Source: Aquatica leii
Lineage: Eukaryota; Arthropoda; Insecta; Coleoptera; Lampyridae
NCBI GenBank assembly: GCA_035610365.1
Contig: CM069432.1
Coordinates: 69,692,520 to 69,756,519 of the forward strand
Length of the DNA: 64,000 nucleotides
Direction: 5' to 3'
Shown: positions 25,040 to 37,909 of the stretch, piece after piece
How the letters are laid out: every line of letters begins with the position of its first letter
Numbering within the stretch: the stretch's first letter is position 1
Made by a program: the position numbers and the translations under genes
The notes under the pieces: generated by a model
What the model was told of the DNA's origin: nothing
Database searches by the model: none
What the model saw: only the letters and a program-made list of their open reading frames with translations

Positions 25040-25830
25040 AAATTTTGTATTCTATTAATATTAAAAATTTTTCAACTCTTACTCAACTCTCTGATAACAT
25101 TAAAAAGACATATTTTTCTCTTCCTTACATTGATCCATTTTCCTTTCAATTTCAAAATTTATTTAAACGTTATTAACATTTCTTTTTCATCTAAATTTAA
25201 TTTAAAATCTTTGTGTGTTAATACTAAAGATAAAGTTGATATTTTGAATAAATCTGCTATTTACAAATTAAATTGGGCTAGCTGCAATTCTTTTTATATA
25301 TTTTTTTTTATATATACATTAAAAACAATAATTTTGGTCTTAATTTTTCTAATAATAAATCATCTTTTGCTAAACATATATTAGAATCTAATCACTCTTT
25401 TAATTATAAAACTAACTATAAATTTCTTCATGTTTGAATTAAAGCCTTAAATTAATTTTTTTAGAGATAAAAGAAATTATTAAACACAATAATTTAGAAT
25501 CAGATGCGTGTTTAAATGAAGTCGTTTAATCGTTTAATTATTTTCTTTTTCTTAGACATTTTTTATTTTATTTTAAATTATTTTTATTTAGTTTTCTTGT
25601 TAATCTTATAGTAATTTTATATTCCTATCTTGTTTAAAAAAAATATTCTTTAATTTATATTGTCATTCTGACATAACATGTATATTTTAAATTTATTTTT
25701 TAATTGTAAGTACATTAACAACAATTTTAAGGTTTAGATTTTACTATTTAATTAATAATTTTAGAGGCCTGATGATGACTGTAATACTTGAAACATGTAA
25801 CCACAAATAAATAATACATAAAATGGGAAA
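25040..25830 (+). pseudogene. Penelope-like element 3' fragment (GIY-YIG part)
   Basis: Pieces in different frames read KKTYFSLPYIDPFSFQFQNL (linker after the reverse transcriptase), KDKVDILNKSAIYKLNWASC with NSFYI (start of the GIY-YIG endonuclease with its conserved Cys pattern), and SSFAKHILESNHSFNYK (the conserved AKH-x-x-x-x-x-H motif). This is the C-terminal endonuclease part of a Penelope-like retroelement polyprotein, broken by frameshifts. The 3' flank contains CTGATGA (25769-25775) and GAAAC (25790-25794), the two conserved strands of a hammerhead ribozyme, as known for Penelope-like tails. The reverse transcriptase part is absent, so the copy is 5'-truncated. Confidence 0.75.
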
Positions 25831-26124
25831 GGTGCAAATTTAATTATTTTCAAATTTTAACAAAACTCCTGTATAATTTAAATGTAAAGTAAAAAAAGAA
25901 TTTAAAGACACTTATAATATTGTTTCGTATATTAAATCAAACATTTAACGCTCAAGTTAAAGGGTTATATTGCATTCATAATATTACAATTAAACTATGA
26001 CCAGACTAAATATTGAGCACCCTACTTAAATGTTTGTCATAATTACTGACTATATGGATGTGCTTGAAATAAACAGAATTAAGTTAATGTTCGCCAAGTT
26101 TGCATGTCACGACAACGTCCAGGA

Positions 26125-28255
26125 ATAGAAGAGTGTCATTATAGTCCGTTAATGAATGGTTGCGAATTTCGGCTTAGCGCTTTATTTGGCGTGGACACTC
26201 GTAGTTTGTACCTATTTCGTTCTAACACACAATATTTGAATATAGAGAGAATGGTAATGCTACATTATCGTCGCTGCGGGTTGTGAACTAAGACACACTA
26301 TACGATTAAAGCATCTGTATTTGTGTCAGGTGTGTTAGAAAGAGATAGTAATCTTTGTTTTAGGCGTATTTTTAAAGACTAAATTGTCTGTTGTAGTCCT
26401 TTGACAGTAGTATTCAAAAGTAAATTTTGCGTGTGATATTCCTTCAATTTATAGAAAAAAATTAAACCCTAATTGAAAAGGTAATAAATAATATAATTTA
26501 TTCTTATAAACAAAATTACCTTGTAATTAACTAGTTTTTGAATAAGTACATTCAAGAATGTGGGTCATTAATATATCATTATTTTACACAATGGAGGTAT
26601 GTCTACAAATTTGCGTTAGTACTGCTTGTAACAACCGTAAAATGCCAGGAAAGGTTTTCAACGAACGTTGCTATAAACTCACTTTTAATGTGTATGAGTA
26701 TTTTTGTCGCGAAAGAGATAATATTGGTTCTCTGTGTAATGTGAACACAAAAAAAAGAACCGCAGAAGCTTTAAAAAGCAGCCTTAACACGCTACACAAA
26801 ATCGTTGAGAGTAAAAATCGGAACATTTCATTGCCAAGAACTATCAGAAAACCACGAACTATTAAGTGTAAAAGTGATGATATACAAGAAGAGCTAAAAC
26901 ATACCATAAGAAACATAATTTATGACATGTATTCCCAAAAGGAAGTGGTTACATTGGAGACAATTAGTGATATATTACAAGAGAAAGGGTTACTGACAGC
27001 ATCCAGACCAACTACAAGTAAGATTTTACATAGTCTAGGATGCAATAGCAGAGCACATTGTAAAAATTAAAAGTGGCGTCAGCGCGGGTGTAGTTCCTAA
27101 AAAATACCATGGAAATATCTAATCGGCTTCACCACTTCAGATGGTAGTATAGACGAAACGTGGATCTTTTCTAGAGGATCACAGAAGAGATCTTGGCAAG
27201 ACGACACACCAAAAAGTGTAAAAAATGTGAAGTGTTCAAGTAGTGGGAAAAGATTTATCATTTTACACGCTAGTAATTACGCTAGTAATATGGTTTTATT
27301 CAAAACTCTAGTTTAGTTTTTGCGGCAAAATTAAAACCTAGTGATTACCACGACAATATGGACGCTGAAACTTTTGAGAACTGGTTGAAACATCAACTGT
27401 TGCCTAATCTACAGGAACCGTCATTAATTATTTTGAACAATACATCAGATCATTATCGGCTTATACAACACAAAAAAATTGCTTTTGCTGACGCGGATTT
27501 AAAAGTAGGTACGTTGTAGATGACATTTTTAATGAATATGGTCATTTCGTGCTTAGATTACCTCCATATCATTGCCAATTTAATGCAATTAAGAATATTT
27601 GAGTTATCTGCAAATCATATTATGATAAGCACATTGGTACACAAGGTTACTCTGATGCCGCTGTATTACAAATGTGGGAGGATGCTTTGAAACAATGTGA
27701 TGAAGAAGTGTGGAAAAAACTATTACTTATACAGAAAAAAATATATCTTCACGTGAAAAGGTGTTAGATATAACAGTAGAGCCATTGGTAATTTGTATTA
27801 ATGGCGATACTTCTGATGATATGATAGTTAATGTTTTCATTTAAAGTTTACGTACTCTTTTTTTTTAATTCTCAATAAAATCTTGTTATTATTAACGCAG
27901 TGTTACAAATTAAGTTGTAAATTACATTTACATTACATTATAATTAACAATTTTTGAATACCACTGTCAAAAGATTACAACAGACAATTTAGTCTTTAAA
28001 GAGGCGCGTAAAACAAAGATTACTATCTCTTTCTAACACACTTGACACAAATACAGCTGTGTAACGTATAGTGTCTGTCTTCACCACCCGAAGCGACGAT
28101 AATGTAGCATTTCATTCTCTCTATTTCCAAATATTGTGTGTTAGAACGAAATAGATACAAACTACGAGTGTCCACGTCAAATAAAGCGCCAAGCCAAAAT
28201 TCGCAATCATTCATTTTACGGACTATATCTTCGATTTCTATAGTTAATTTGATAT
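26125..28255 (+). mobile_element. IS630/Tc1-type element with long (~290 bp) TIRs
   Basis: The left repeat (about 26135-26425) and right repeat (about 27950-28245) are inverted copies over about 290 bp. Both contain GTGGACACTCGTAGTTTGTA and ATTTCGTTCTAACACACAAT (right copy read in reverse), and both end inward at a TATTCAAAA word. Between them lies a broken transposase reading from left to right. The arms differ at roughly one base in eight by eye, so the insertion is old. The exact outer ends and target site are not certain. Confidence 0.85.
26558..27840 (+). pseudogene. IS630/DDE_3-like transposase, broken
   Basis: The open first part (26558-27070) carries a helix-turn-helix like those in this superfamily (VTLETISDILQEKGLLTASR, PTTSKILHSLGC). 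Downstream pieces give a first catalytic Asp in DETWIF (about 27155), RFIILHASNYAS, KPSDYHDNMDAETFENWL (about 27335), a degraded second Asp in LIILNNTSDHY, and LRLPPYHCQFNAIKNI where the family usually has D-L-N-P-I-E. The second and third catalytic Asp are thus replaced by Asn and Gln in this copy, and stops interrupt the frame. It could not be active. It sits inside the element with long inverted repeats. Confidence 0.8.
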
Positions 28256-28339
28256 TTGCGTGTTAATTGTATAGATCAGTGGCTCAGCTTGTACACAACC
28301 CTCGCACATGCATTAGTATAAAAAATACACTAAACTTAA

Positions 28340-30660
28340 TGCCATTGTGAGATTTATGTTCTACAGACCTAGTGGCAGCTAAAATATCTGTAGTAGAGGA
28401 AGGCAATCGGAAGGAGTTCATTATCGGGTCCGGTTACCTCCCCTACTACCAGACAGGATCACCGCCGCCGGAGGAAATCCACATGCTGATTAACAGTGGG
28501 GCGAACAAACCGCTGATTCTTGGATGCGATGCTAATGCACACCACACATTGTGAGGGCGCACAGACACAAATCCAAGAGGTAAAAAGAGAATTTAATTTA
28601 AAAGACAATTTAGACATAATAAATAACGGAGATGCGTCTACGTTTATAACCGTGTCGCGCAGTGAAGTTATTGACCTTACGCTTGCTAGTCCAAAAACGA
28701 GCAAAGTGATAAAAATGTGGCATGTATCAGATGAACCTTCTTTATCTGATCATAGATACATTGGATTCAACATAGAATCAGACAAGGAACTCGTAATGGA
28801 ATACAGAAACCCGAGAAAAACCGACTGGGATTTGTTCAACGAAACGTTAGCGGGCCAAATCAGAGACTGTCCCACAGTTGCAAGATCAACGCACTAGCTA
28901 GAACTAATGACGAATAGTATTGTTAATTCATTAAAATCCGCATTTGAAGCAAGCTGTCCAAAAACTGTCAAACGAACCCCACCCACCCAAAAGAAACTGG
29001 GATGCAGTATGCAAAATTCTCAGCTTAGCACTTTCGCACATACCAAACAGCTGGTGAATTGTCAAGGTGGAATTTATACCAAAGCCAGGGAGATCTACGT
29101 ACGCCTAGGAAAATGCTACTTCACTTCTTTCTTCTTAAACCACTTGAAAAAGTAGTGAATAGGTATATACGGAACAGAGCACTAAAGGCTTCGCCTCTGC
29201 ACCGAAACCTGGAAAATCTTGCGAGCTAGCAATTCACCAACTAGTAAGCAGATGCGAAAATGCAATCAAATACAATGATATTGCATTAGGTGCTTTTCTA
29301 GATATTGAAGGAGCATTTGACAATACTACCTTCACCTCAATTGCAAGGGCAATGGAGAAAAAAGGAATCACCGCTATAGTCCAAAACTGGGTCAACTCAA
29401 TGCTCAGAAATCGGATAATAACAACTAGTTTATACGGTAGCACTGTGGGAGCCAAAGTGGCTGGCGGATGCCCACAAGGCGGGGTGCTATCACCCCTACT
29501 GTGGTGCCTCGGCATGGACGGCCTACTACAACAACTACAAGACGGTGGGGTATTTGCTTTAAGATACGCCGACGATCTCACCATTATCACAAACGAGAAG
29601 TTCGGGGCAACTGTATCGAACATAATGCACTCAACACCGTACAAAAAAAGAGGGACTATCGAAGGCCATCAGGGTTCTTAATACAACCAAACGGATGGTC
29701 GGGCACACATGGAGATTGAAACCCACAATGACCAAATGGTTATATACTGTGGTAACAAGACCCATTATCACATACTTGTATGGGGTGAGAAGCAACCTGA
29801 AAAGCACAGCTGCAAAGCTAAGCAAAGTACAGAGAATGGCATGTCTACTGATTTAACACATTTTAAAGAAATTTAAAGTGATAATAATACCGTCACGAGA
29901 CGAGTGGACAAAAACATTTACCCGGGCTGCGTTAAAGACACTATCTGCTACACAGATGGTGTCCAAAATCGCAACGGTACCAGAGCAAGAGTATATAGAG
30001 GCAAGCACCATGGGAAGCAATTTTCGCTGACTTTGAGTAATTATGCGTCCGCTTTTCAAGTTGAAGTTGCTGCTATTGACTAGTGTCAGAAACATTATCG
30101 ACTCGAAATCATACACAAATGGGCCGATATCGATCATGTCTAACAGCCAAGCAGCACTACTGGCGCTAAGATCACCGGTAATAAAATCCAAACTGATTAT
30201 GGCATGCATAAACAGTCTTGGCAACTCGCCAACCAGTGCAGCTCATCTGGATACCAAAAGACCAAAATGTAAAGGTAACCTAATGGCGGACGCATTAGCT
30301 AAAAAGAGCACAATAAGGACATATATCGGACCTGAACCCGTTTTCGGAATCGCATACGAGACCGGAAAAAAAATAATTCGCAGCAAACTTGCAGCAGAGC
30401 ATAAAAAATTATGGAAAAACTCTTCAGGGATGAGGCACACAAAACACTTCCTTACAGAGCCACAATTAAACATTCAAAGTGCACTATCAAGCATGAGTAG
30501 ACAAAAATTAAGGAAACTCACAGGACTAATTACAGGGCACTGTGGCCTTAACAAACATATGCATAAAATGGGAAAAGTAGCCCTCTATGCCGCGGAAGCG
30601 CATCAAATTCAACGCAGAACGATGCCACGTAAACTTTTAACGTATTTTCTTGTTCTTTGC
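28340..30660 (+). pseudogene. Non-LTR retrotransposon with RNase H, degenerate
   Basis: In order: part of an apurinic-like endonuclease (28372-28870) with GSGYLPYYQTGSPPPEE, LILGCDANAHHT and LSDHRYIGF; a reverse transcriptase core (29270-29640) with FLDIEGAFDN, GCPQGGVLSPLLW and the catalytic YADD; an RNase H region (about 29935-30300) with CYTDGVQ, ISIMSNSQAALLAL and LMADALAKKS; then the tail KLTGLITGHCGLNKHMHKMG. The RNase H after the RT places it among I, LOA or R1-like clades rather than Jockey or CR1. Many frameshifts and a deletion between the endonuclease and RT show that it is inactive. I see no poly(A) tail at the end. Confidence 0.85.
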
Positions 30661-30689
30661 ATACGTTTAATATAGAACGGTTGTCTTTG

Positions 30690-31560
30690 ATTATAAATTA
30701 TGCAAGAATACAGTACACACCCACAAAGAATTTTAATTCTCACGGAGTGCTGAAAACAGCCTTAAGATTGATGGTCACTTGAGCGATCCCCAACTAGTTA
30801 AATGTAGTATCCCTCAAGGTACAACAGTTCTTGGACAGATTCTTTTTAACATACACATAAATAGTTTACTTAAAATGAAAACGTAAGTAAGATATCGTCT
30901 TTTGCGGACGACACTGAACTGCTAACAACTGGAAAGAACTCAAAACAACAGCAGAACACGAATTCCCAATTATTAAAAACTGGTTTAATCAAAAATGATT
31001 ATTCATCAACTTAGTATTTACAAATACAAAACAACAATACAAAGTGGGAGCAACTAAAGAAATCAGATATTTAGGTATATACATTAATCAACATTTAAAA
31101 TTGAATGTACATGTTAATGAAATCATAAAAAAATTAAGAACAACGCTGTTTCTGTTTATAAAACCAAAAACAATATTACAAATTAAATACATAAAAACTT
31201 TATATCATTCTTTGGTTGAATCGCAATGTACTACGGCATTATTTGACTTTAGACAATTATTTTGCTATAAAATACTTTACTTACAATTTAAATTTAAAAA
31301 AACGAATTGAAACAAATAACATGATTATTTTACGAGATACAAATGTCAAGCGGAAACACAAAGCGAAAAAGCTAATAAAACTATTGGCCAACGCTCTTAC
31401 GGTTACCTTGATCCGCGCATATATTCGACTCTTCCCCTAGATATAAAAAACAGTAAAAACAATAACATTTTCAAAACAAAACTTAAAATATGGTTGCTAA
31501 ATCTACCAAGATATAAAGTTCATGAACTGATAGATATCATAAATACTTAAGCATTAATAA
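30690..31560 (+). pseudogene. Second non-LTR fragment, RT C-terminus
   Basis: Pieces read SIPQGTTVLGQILFNIHIN (RT block with PQG), a SFADDTEL-like segment around the catalytic box (about 30898), then 31044-31310 with KEIRYLGIYINQHLKLNVHV and YIKTLYHSLVESQCTTAL, the region after the RT thumb in CR1/Jockey-like elements, and finally SYGYLDPRIYSTLPLDIKN. The direction is the same as the preceding non-LTR copy but the family is different. 5'-truncated and frameshifted. Confidence 0.7.
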
Positions 31561-31824
31561 ATATTACTATTTATTTTTAATTGCTTTATGGTTTTTTTAA
31601 TACTATTATTATTTTTGTCTTTATTAATTTATATTATTAATTTTTTATTTTATTTATTACTTATTAATTTTAAATTCTAAATTAAACGTTGTCTTCTGCA
31701 TTGTTAAATTTTTATTTCAATAACTCAGGCACATTTTACTTCTGTGAGTTAAGTCCGAGCCATTTATTTCTGAAAGTTCTAGGATAGTTAAGTTATTTAA
31801 ATAGTATACATACTATTATATTAT

Positions 31825-31875
31825 ACATGGTTTAAGATAATTATCTTTCATTAATTCGACCATCGAAAGACGCCC
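31825..31875. repeat. Left copy of a ~50-bp direct repeat flanking the gypsy element
   Basis: The stretch with ATAATTATCTTTCATTAATT and AAAGACGCCCCA recurs at 35822-35873 with few changes. The two copies bracket the gypsy coding region and may be what remains of its LTRs. Full LTRs of usual length are not visible. Confidence 0.6.
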
Positions 31876-31899
31876 CAATAATCAGATGGGGAAGTTCAT

Positions 31900-32790
31900 G
31901 TTAATGTATTTTTGGTGAATCGGAGCGAAAACCACGTGCCCGTTGTTAACACGCGTTTGGCGAGAAAAAAATGGAATAGGAGAGTTTTACAAATACCAGG
32001 AGTATCGCAGAAAGAACTAGAAGCTGATAGTGGTGCAAGATTATCGGTGGATGATGTTATTCAACAAACGGTTCGAGGGTACAGGAGATATCTACGCAAG
32101 CAGATGTCAAGGGGTTGACTGAATTGATTCTGATTTTTAGTAAACACATATTCTAGCAGTAGGCAAAATGACAGGATTTGCCAAAGAATGGTATCATTCT
32201 CGAGTAGATCAAGGAACAATGGCGTGGGCAGCTTTAAAAAGCCATCTGGAATACAACTTCTCCTACCGTCAAGATCGAGTACAATGAATGAAGACATTCG
32301 ACGCACGAAAGTGGAAACGAGGTGAAAATATTTACGAATTATTATCACGACAAAGTAAAATTGGGTAATCGCCTTCACTTATCAGAAATAGACCTTTCAT
32401 ACATAATTGATGGATTTGAATATAAAAATTTACAATCTCAAGCAAGAATGAAAGACTTTCAATCCTTACTAGAACTTCTTCAAGTTATGAATTCAGTTAC
32501 ACAAAATGAATTAAGGTATTATGATGGGGTGCATCACAATACGCAGCATAGAAAGATTTATCCAAAAGTCGAAACAGCAACCACGACATCGCAAGGTCAA
32601 CGGTTTAGAAGCGGTGAACAAAGCAAATGTTTCAATGGTGTGTTAATGGGTCACAGGACGATGTACTGTCGTAAACCAAGATTAGAAAGAGGTAGTTGCT
32701 ATCGATGTGGAAGACCGGCATATATCGCAAAGCAATGTAACCATAGCCGTCCAAATAATACAGATAATGCTCCACCTGAACATCATTGAA
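31900..32790 (+). pseudogene. gypsy gag-like region
   Basis: Two frames (31912-32118, then 32322-32789) join at frameshifts. Between them are EWYHSRVDQGTMAWAALKSH and NYYHDKVKLGNRLHLSE, typical of Ty3/gypsy gag, followed near the end by a zinc knuckle, CYRCGRPAYIAKQC, preceded by a second degenerate one (CFNGVLMGHRTMYC). The CCHC pattern of the second has an Ala-Tyr change before the position of the usual Gly-His; the conserved His is missing. Confidence 0.75.
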
Positions 32791-32859
32791 AATAAATTGG
32801 TACAACTGTATGTGGTTAATTTTGAATTTAGCATGATAGGTAGCTCGCAGACAGAATGC

Positions 32860-35760
32860 TTACATAAAATCCAAGGTTGATAGTGGCAGTGCCATTAATT
32901 TAATTAAAAATAGGTACATACCACAGCATGCGATTAATACAGATTTTTGTTTAAATTCTTTTATAGGCATTAATGAAAGTAAATTGAATGCAGTACGAAC
33001 TTGCAACTTGCATATAGCTGTTAATGATGACGTAGAAATTTTATTTTATGTAGTTCCAGAGGATACTATGTCATTTAATTCAATAGTAGGTAGAGCTTTT
33101 ATAAGTAATAAAAATTTAAAAGTAACTTTTGATGATGGTGATGTTAAAGTGAGTAAGAATTCTGAAGATAATGCAAACTCTAAAATTGTTTTAGATATAA
33201 TGAACATTCAGGTGGAATGCGATCTAAAGCGAGAACGGGAGTTAAGGATGAGCCCAGATATTCTGTACAATATTAAACAGATTGTTCAATTATATGCTAA
33301 ATATGAGTATGAGGTAAGTCGATCCAAACAAATCAATCAATCCTATAAAATGAAAATTCAATTAAAACATTCTCAACCTATTAGCTTTATACCTCGTACA
33401 ATACCTTTTGCGGATAAAGACAAATGAAAAAATATTTTAGATGATTTAATGTATAATAATGTTATAAGACCAAATCATTCACAATACGCACCACCCATTG
33501 TATTGGTGAAAAAGAAGGATGGTAATACAGGACTTTGTGTAGATTATCAGGCGATTAATGAAATAACTGTTAAGGACAATTATCCAACACCGTTGATTAA
33601 CGATAATTTGGATCGTTTAAGAGATAAGATGTATTTTAGTTCTTTAGATTTAAAAAATGGGTTTTACCATGTCGCGATGCATCCAGATTCTATCGAGTTT
33701 ACTTCATTTATTACTCCGGTAGGTCAGTTCAAATTTTTTTAAATGCCGTTTGGTTTGGGAAATGCTCGTCGTACGTTTCAGCGGTACATTAATTGGGTGT
33801 TTCTAATAAGGGCAGATAAGATATTATTTTAAATCTTGATGATATTCTTGTAGCTACCGGCTCAGTGCGAGAACATTTAGATATTTTATCAACACTTTTT
33901 AACATTGCCGCGCCAAATAATTTAATCTTTCGGTTGAACAAATGTTCCTTTCTCATGAATGGAATTAGTTATCTAGGATATATTATTAATAATTTAGGTA
34001 TTAAACCAAGTGATAAGAATTTAAGAGCAATAAAAGATTATGCAGTCCCTAAAAACGCTAAGGAAGTTCACAGGTTTGTTGGTCTAGCTAGTTACTTTAG
34101 GTGGTTTATACCTCAATTTTCGTTAGTGGCTAAACCTTTGTACGATTTAATCAAGAAAGACGCGAAATTTAAATTTGCTAAATCCGAGTTAGATGCTTTT
34201 GAAATTTTGAAACAAAAATTAGTATCTTCTCCTATGTTAGCAATCTATTCTCTAAATTTGAAGACGGAGTTACACTGCGACGCTAGTTCTCATGCATACG
34301 AAACTATATTATTACAAAAGCAGGAGGATAATAAATTCAGACCCGTGTTCTATTATAGCAAACGGCTGCTATAAATGGAATTCAAAGATTCCATGTTTAC
34401 TTATCAGGAAGGAAGTTTAGATTAGTCACGGATTGCAATAGTTTCCGTCTAACCTTGGTTAAGAAAGACATAAATCCACGTATAGCGAGATGGGCTATGT
34501 TTTTACAACATTCCGATTTCGATATTGTACACAAAGCAGGTTCCAAAATGTTGCACATAGACGCTTTAAGTAGGGCGCAAAATATTTTAGTATTAGAGAT
34601 GAATAATTTTGAACAATTACTATCAATTAAGCAAGACGCTGATGTCTCCATTAAAAATATTCGAAAGGAGTTAGAGATTAGAGAAGATAATTTTTTTGAG
34701 CTTAAAGACGCACTTGTTTATCGTAAAGAAAAAGATTCAAAATTACTATTTTATGTACCGGAGCCGATGGAAAAAAATGTTATCAGAACAGGACATGATG
34801 AGTTGGGACACCTTGGAGTAGATAAATGCTTTGAATTTTTGAGTCGGACATACTGGTTTCCAAAGATGAGAACAAAAATTATAAGGATCCTATTAACAAC
34901 TGCCTAAAGTGTTTTCACCTGAACAAGGAAAGCAAGAGGGATTTTTACATCGAATTAATAAAAATAACTTACCGTTTCAAACAATACATGTCGATCACTA
35001 CGGTCCGCTAGAAAAGACTAGACGAGGTTACGAGTATGTTTTCGTTGTGATAGAAGGCTTTTCCAAATTGGTTAAGTTATATGCGTGTAAGTCCACTCAA
35101 GTGAGTCAAGTCATAAAGCATCTAAATTCGTATTTTCAAAATTACAGCAAACCGAAACGTATTATTTCTAATCGTGGCTCGTGTTTTACCAGTAACTCAT
35201 TCAAAGATTTCGTCGCAACTAACTTTATTGACCACCCTTTAGTAACAACTCATACACCTAGAGCTAATAGACAGGTTGAACGTACGAACAGGGAGTTAAC
35301 CCCTATGTTATCAAAAATATGTAGTTCTGTAGATAAATGAGGTAAATGTCTCGATCAGATTAAGTTTTGCCTTGAGCAATACTTACCATCGAACCTTAGG
35401 GAAGAGTCCTAGTAAAATTCTTTTTGGGATAAATCAGGTCGGGAAAGTAGAATCATTATAGAGATCTCATTCAAATGCGTAGTGATGCTGCAGAGAATAT
35501 TGTTAAAATACAGGTAGAAAATGAATTGTCTTATAATAAAGATAGAAAGAAAGTTCAAAAGTATAATGTCGGGGATTATGTTTGATAAAAAATGTATCAG
35601 TCCAACAAAAAGCTAATTCCTAAGTACAAAGATCCATACAAAATTATAGAAGTTTTGGTTAGAAATCGATTTGTAGTGGGCGACATTGAAAAATTTCACA
35701 TGTCGCATATATTCTAAGGAGATTATTGATAACCTAAGAATAGATTGGCAACAAAATAGT
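32860..35760 (+). pseudogene. gypsy pol: protease, RT, RNase H, integrase (broken)
   Basis: Domains in order: aspartic protease with KVDSGSAINLI (DSG, about 32874) and SIVGRAFI; reverse transcriptase with VLVKKKDGNTGLCVDYQAIN (33500), SSLDLKNGFYHV, MPFGLGNA and a catalytic box LDDILVA whose usual Tyr is lost (33834); RNase H with LHCDASSHAYETILLQ (34270); integrase with the HH-CC-like HDELGHLG segment (34798), VDHYGPLEK (first Asp), ISNRGSCFTS where the second catalytic Asp is Asn, and NRQVERTNREL with the Glu (35270). Stops at 33740, 33830, 34372, 34905 and 35338 break the frame. No envelope gene follows. A dead Ty3/gypsy copy of retrotransposon type. Confidence 0.9.
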
Positions 35761-35821
35761 AAGATTGGTAAGGTTAAGAGGAAAAAGTGTGTGCATGGTG
35801 TTAAGTAGAAAATAGGTAATA

Positions 35822-35873
35822 TACATGATTTAACATAATTATCTTTCATTAATTCGTCTATCCAAAGACGCCC
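35822..35873. repeat. Right copy of the ~50-bp direct repeat
   Basis: Partner of 31825-31875, ending in AAAGACGCCCCA. It lies about 60 bp beyond the last recognisable integrase-related codons, where a 3' LTR would begin. Confidence 0.6.
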
Positions 35874-35879
35874 CACAGA

Positions 35880-37390
35880 TTTTTATCACAAATTTTGTTA
35901 AAAATTAAAAAATAATAAGAAAAGATAAATTACGTACGTTAGCAGTTTATTATGAAATAAATTTTATTATTAATCATACTAAAAACAATTCTATAAAATA
36001 TGATTTTAAGTAAATTACTGTGCATAAATCAGTAAAACGAAAAAAGGTAGTGGTTATCATTGTAGCAGATCATTACGTACAATTCTAGTAGGAAATATGG
36101 AAATCTCACAAACGTTTCAAAAACAGTCTCCTTTGCACAAAATAAAACGTTTCTCTTATTCATTGAAACAGATTTGATTCAGATTTACGTGACGAAACCT
36201 GAATTTATCAGCACAAACCAAAAAGTGCCGTCAGATGCTATAGTAATAGTTTTATCAAAATTACGACGACATACAAAAAATTAGGTTGTGACAAAAAAAT
36301 TGCTATGAATTTGAGTAATTATAAAAGTTCTTCTAGCGGGACTAAAACAATTGAAATTATTTTGTTTACGGAAAGACATTACAACGATAACCTTTAGATA
36401 AAGTTCTTTCGGATCAACTTCAAGGAATTGTTAACTGGTAATCATTTGATATATGGCACTTGTATATGTAGCACTACTGACACCAAGACATCTAAAATTT
36501 ATTTCGGAAGCAAATACATGTTAAACACTGTTTTAAATCTTCTTTGAGTGAATTGCAACTCAACACTATTCAAAACTGTTTTGAAATACATGATGGTTAT
36601 ATTGTAAAATAAATCATTATTGTGCTTCATAGTTTGATATTACAAATCTATTTGAATATATTGAAACATCTTAATAATTACTGATATTTAAGTATCCAAA
36701 AGAGGAGAAGATTGTTCTGAAGTATTAGCGAAGGACGTGCTTTAGTACTGTATAATAGCAATTAAGAGTAGATGATGTAGAATATATAGATCAAAAATAT
36801 TAATTGAATAATACTTGCTCGCACCGTAATAAAATTTAAGAAAACAGTACTTCATTTCCCTCTTTATCTTTTTAAAAACCGCCAGTGGGCGGATATGTTT
36901 CATCCTTGATTTGAATGGGCAGTAGTAATAAAATAAGAATAGTGAATTAGTGACTACAATACCGGATATAAATTTTATTACCAGTATGCCAAATTTAATA
37001 CAAGTATATAGTCTCGTATATAGTTAATTGTAGTATATGTATGGTTTTTTAAAAAAATTGTCCAGTGTGTCCATGAAGTAAGAAATAAAATTCTTATTTT
37101 GTTTATATCGCTATGTGGAAGACGTTTTTCTTTCCTCTGGATTTTATAAATCTTAATTTTAATTTTTTAGTTTATTATTTTGGGGCCTATGACGTGATCG
37201 ACATTTTTTTAATAAAACCCCCTATTTTATGGCGAAAAACTAAAATACAACACCTGATATAGAGTATTTAAAATATGCAGTTTTTAAGATATAAAAGAAC
37301 AAACCAATAAAATGACAAAAATAAATAAACTTCAAAATTGAAAGAATTAAAAGTAATATGAACGATTTAAAATTATATAATCCACGCTAA
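35880..37390. other. no clear gene
   Basis: AT-rich sequence. A weak plus-strand reading at 36200-36350 (FISTNQKVPSDAIVIVLSKL and following) faintly recalls the helix-rich region of Harbinger/ISL2EU-type transposases, but it is short and interrupted. I would not annotate it as a gene. Confidence 0.35.
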
Positions 37391-37394
37391 AATT

Positions 37395-37905
37395 ACCACT
37401 CATTTACTTCGTGAGATAGATGAGATTCTTCTAAAACATTATCTGTTATTTCTTGATCGATATTGTTATAATCTAACCTTACTCTTGTTTTCAGATCTTC
37501 AAGTTCTCGAGGTTTTGTCTGATATACCCGTCACTCTTAAAGAAAAATAAAGTGGGATGAGATCTAGCCTCTAGGTATTTTCTAACACAAAGTGAATAAT
37601 GGCGGTGCACCATCTTGTTGAGGCCACACATTAAGACTCGGTAAATCTAAGTTTTCGCTATTTGGAAATAATATCACTAGATCCGGTATCTAACAAATTG
37701 TAAATACTTCTCACCATTTAATAGGCCATCAAGAAAATAAGATCCCAAAACATAACCACTGGTAAAACCTACGCAAACATTTAATTTTAGTAAATGCTGT
37801 TTATGGCTTTCTTGCATCTAGTGGGAATTTTCACCATGCTAGAACTCAGGCCTTAGTCCCATTGTGCATATAGATATTATTGTGTGTCCCTTACATTTTT
37901 TTGGG
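37395..37905 (-). pseudogene. Tc1/mariner DDE remnant, DUF4817-type relative
   Basis: On the minus strand the order is KLNVCVGFTSGYVLGSYFLD, GLLNGEKYLQFV, a WPQQDGAPP-like segment (second Asp region, at about 37620), then VYQTKPRELEDLKTRVRLDY (37440-37520). These match the middle and C-terminal part of the insect transposase family seen at 19941-20840. A gap lies between the second Asp and VYQTKP, so the third Asp block is deleted. Dead fragment. Confidence 0.75.
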
Positions 37906-37909
37906 AGGG

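Noticed and set aside
25019..25384. Open frame of 121 codons as a membrane protein
   Set aside because: The hydrophobic look comes from AT-rich out-of-frame reading; in the right frames the region is a Penelope-like endonuclease remnant.
26104..26286. 60-codon frame and its counterpart at 28023-28214 as a gene pair
   Set aside because: They are the two arms of the same terminal inverted repeat; shared residues follow from that.
36200..36420. Possible Harbinger/ISL2EU-type transposase scrap
   Set aside because: Only one short stretch is suggestive and it is broken; similarity could be chance.
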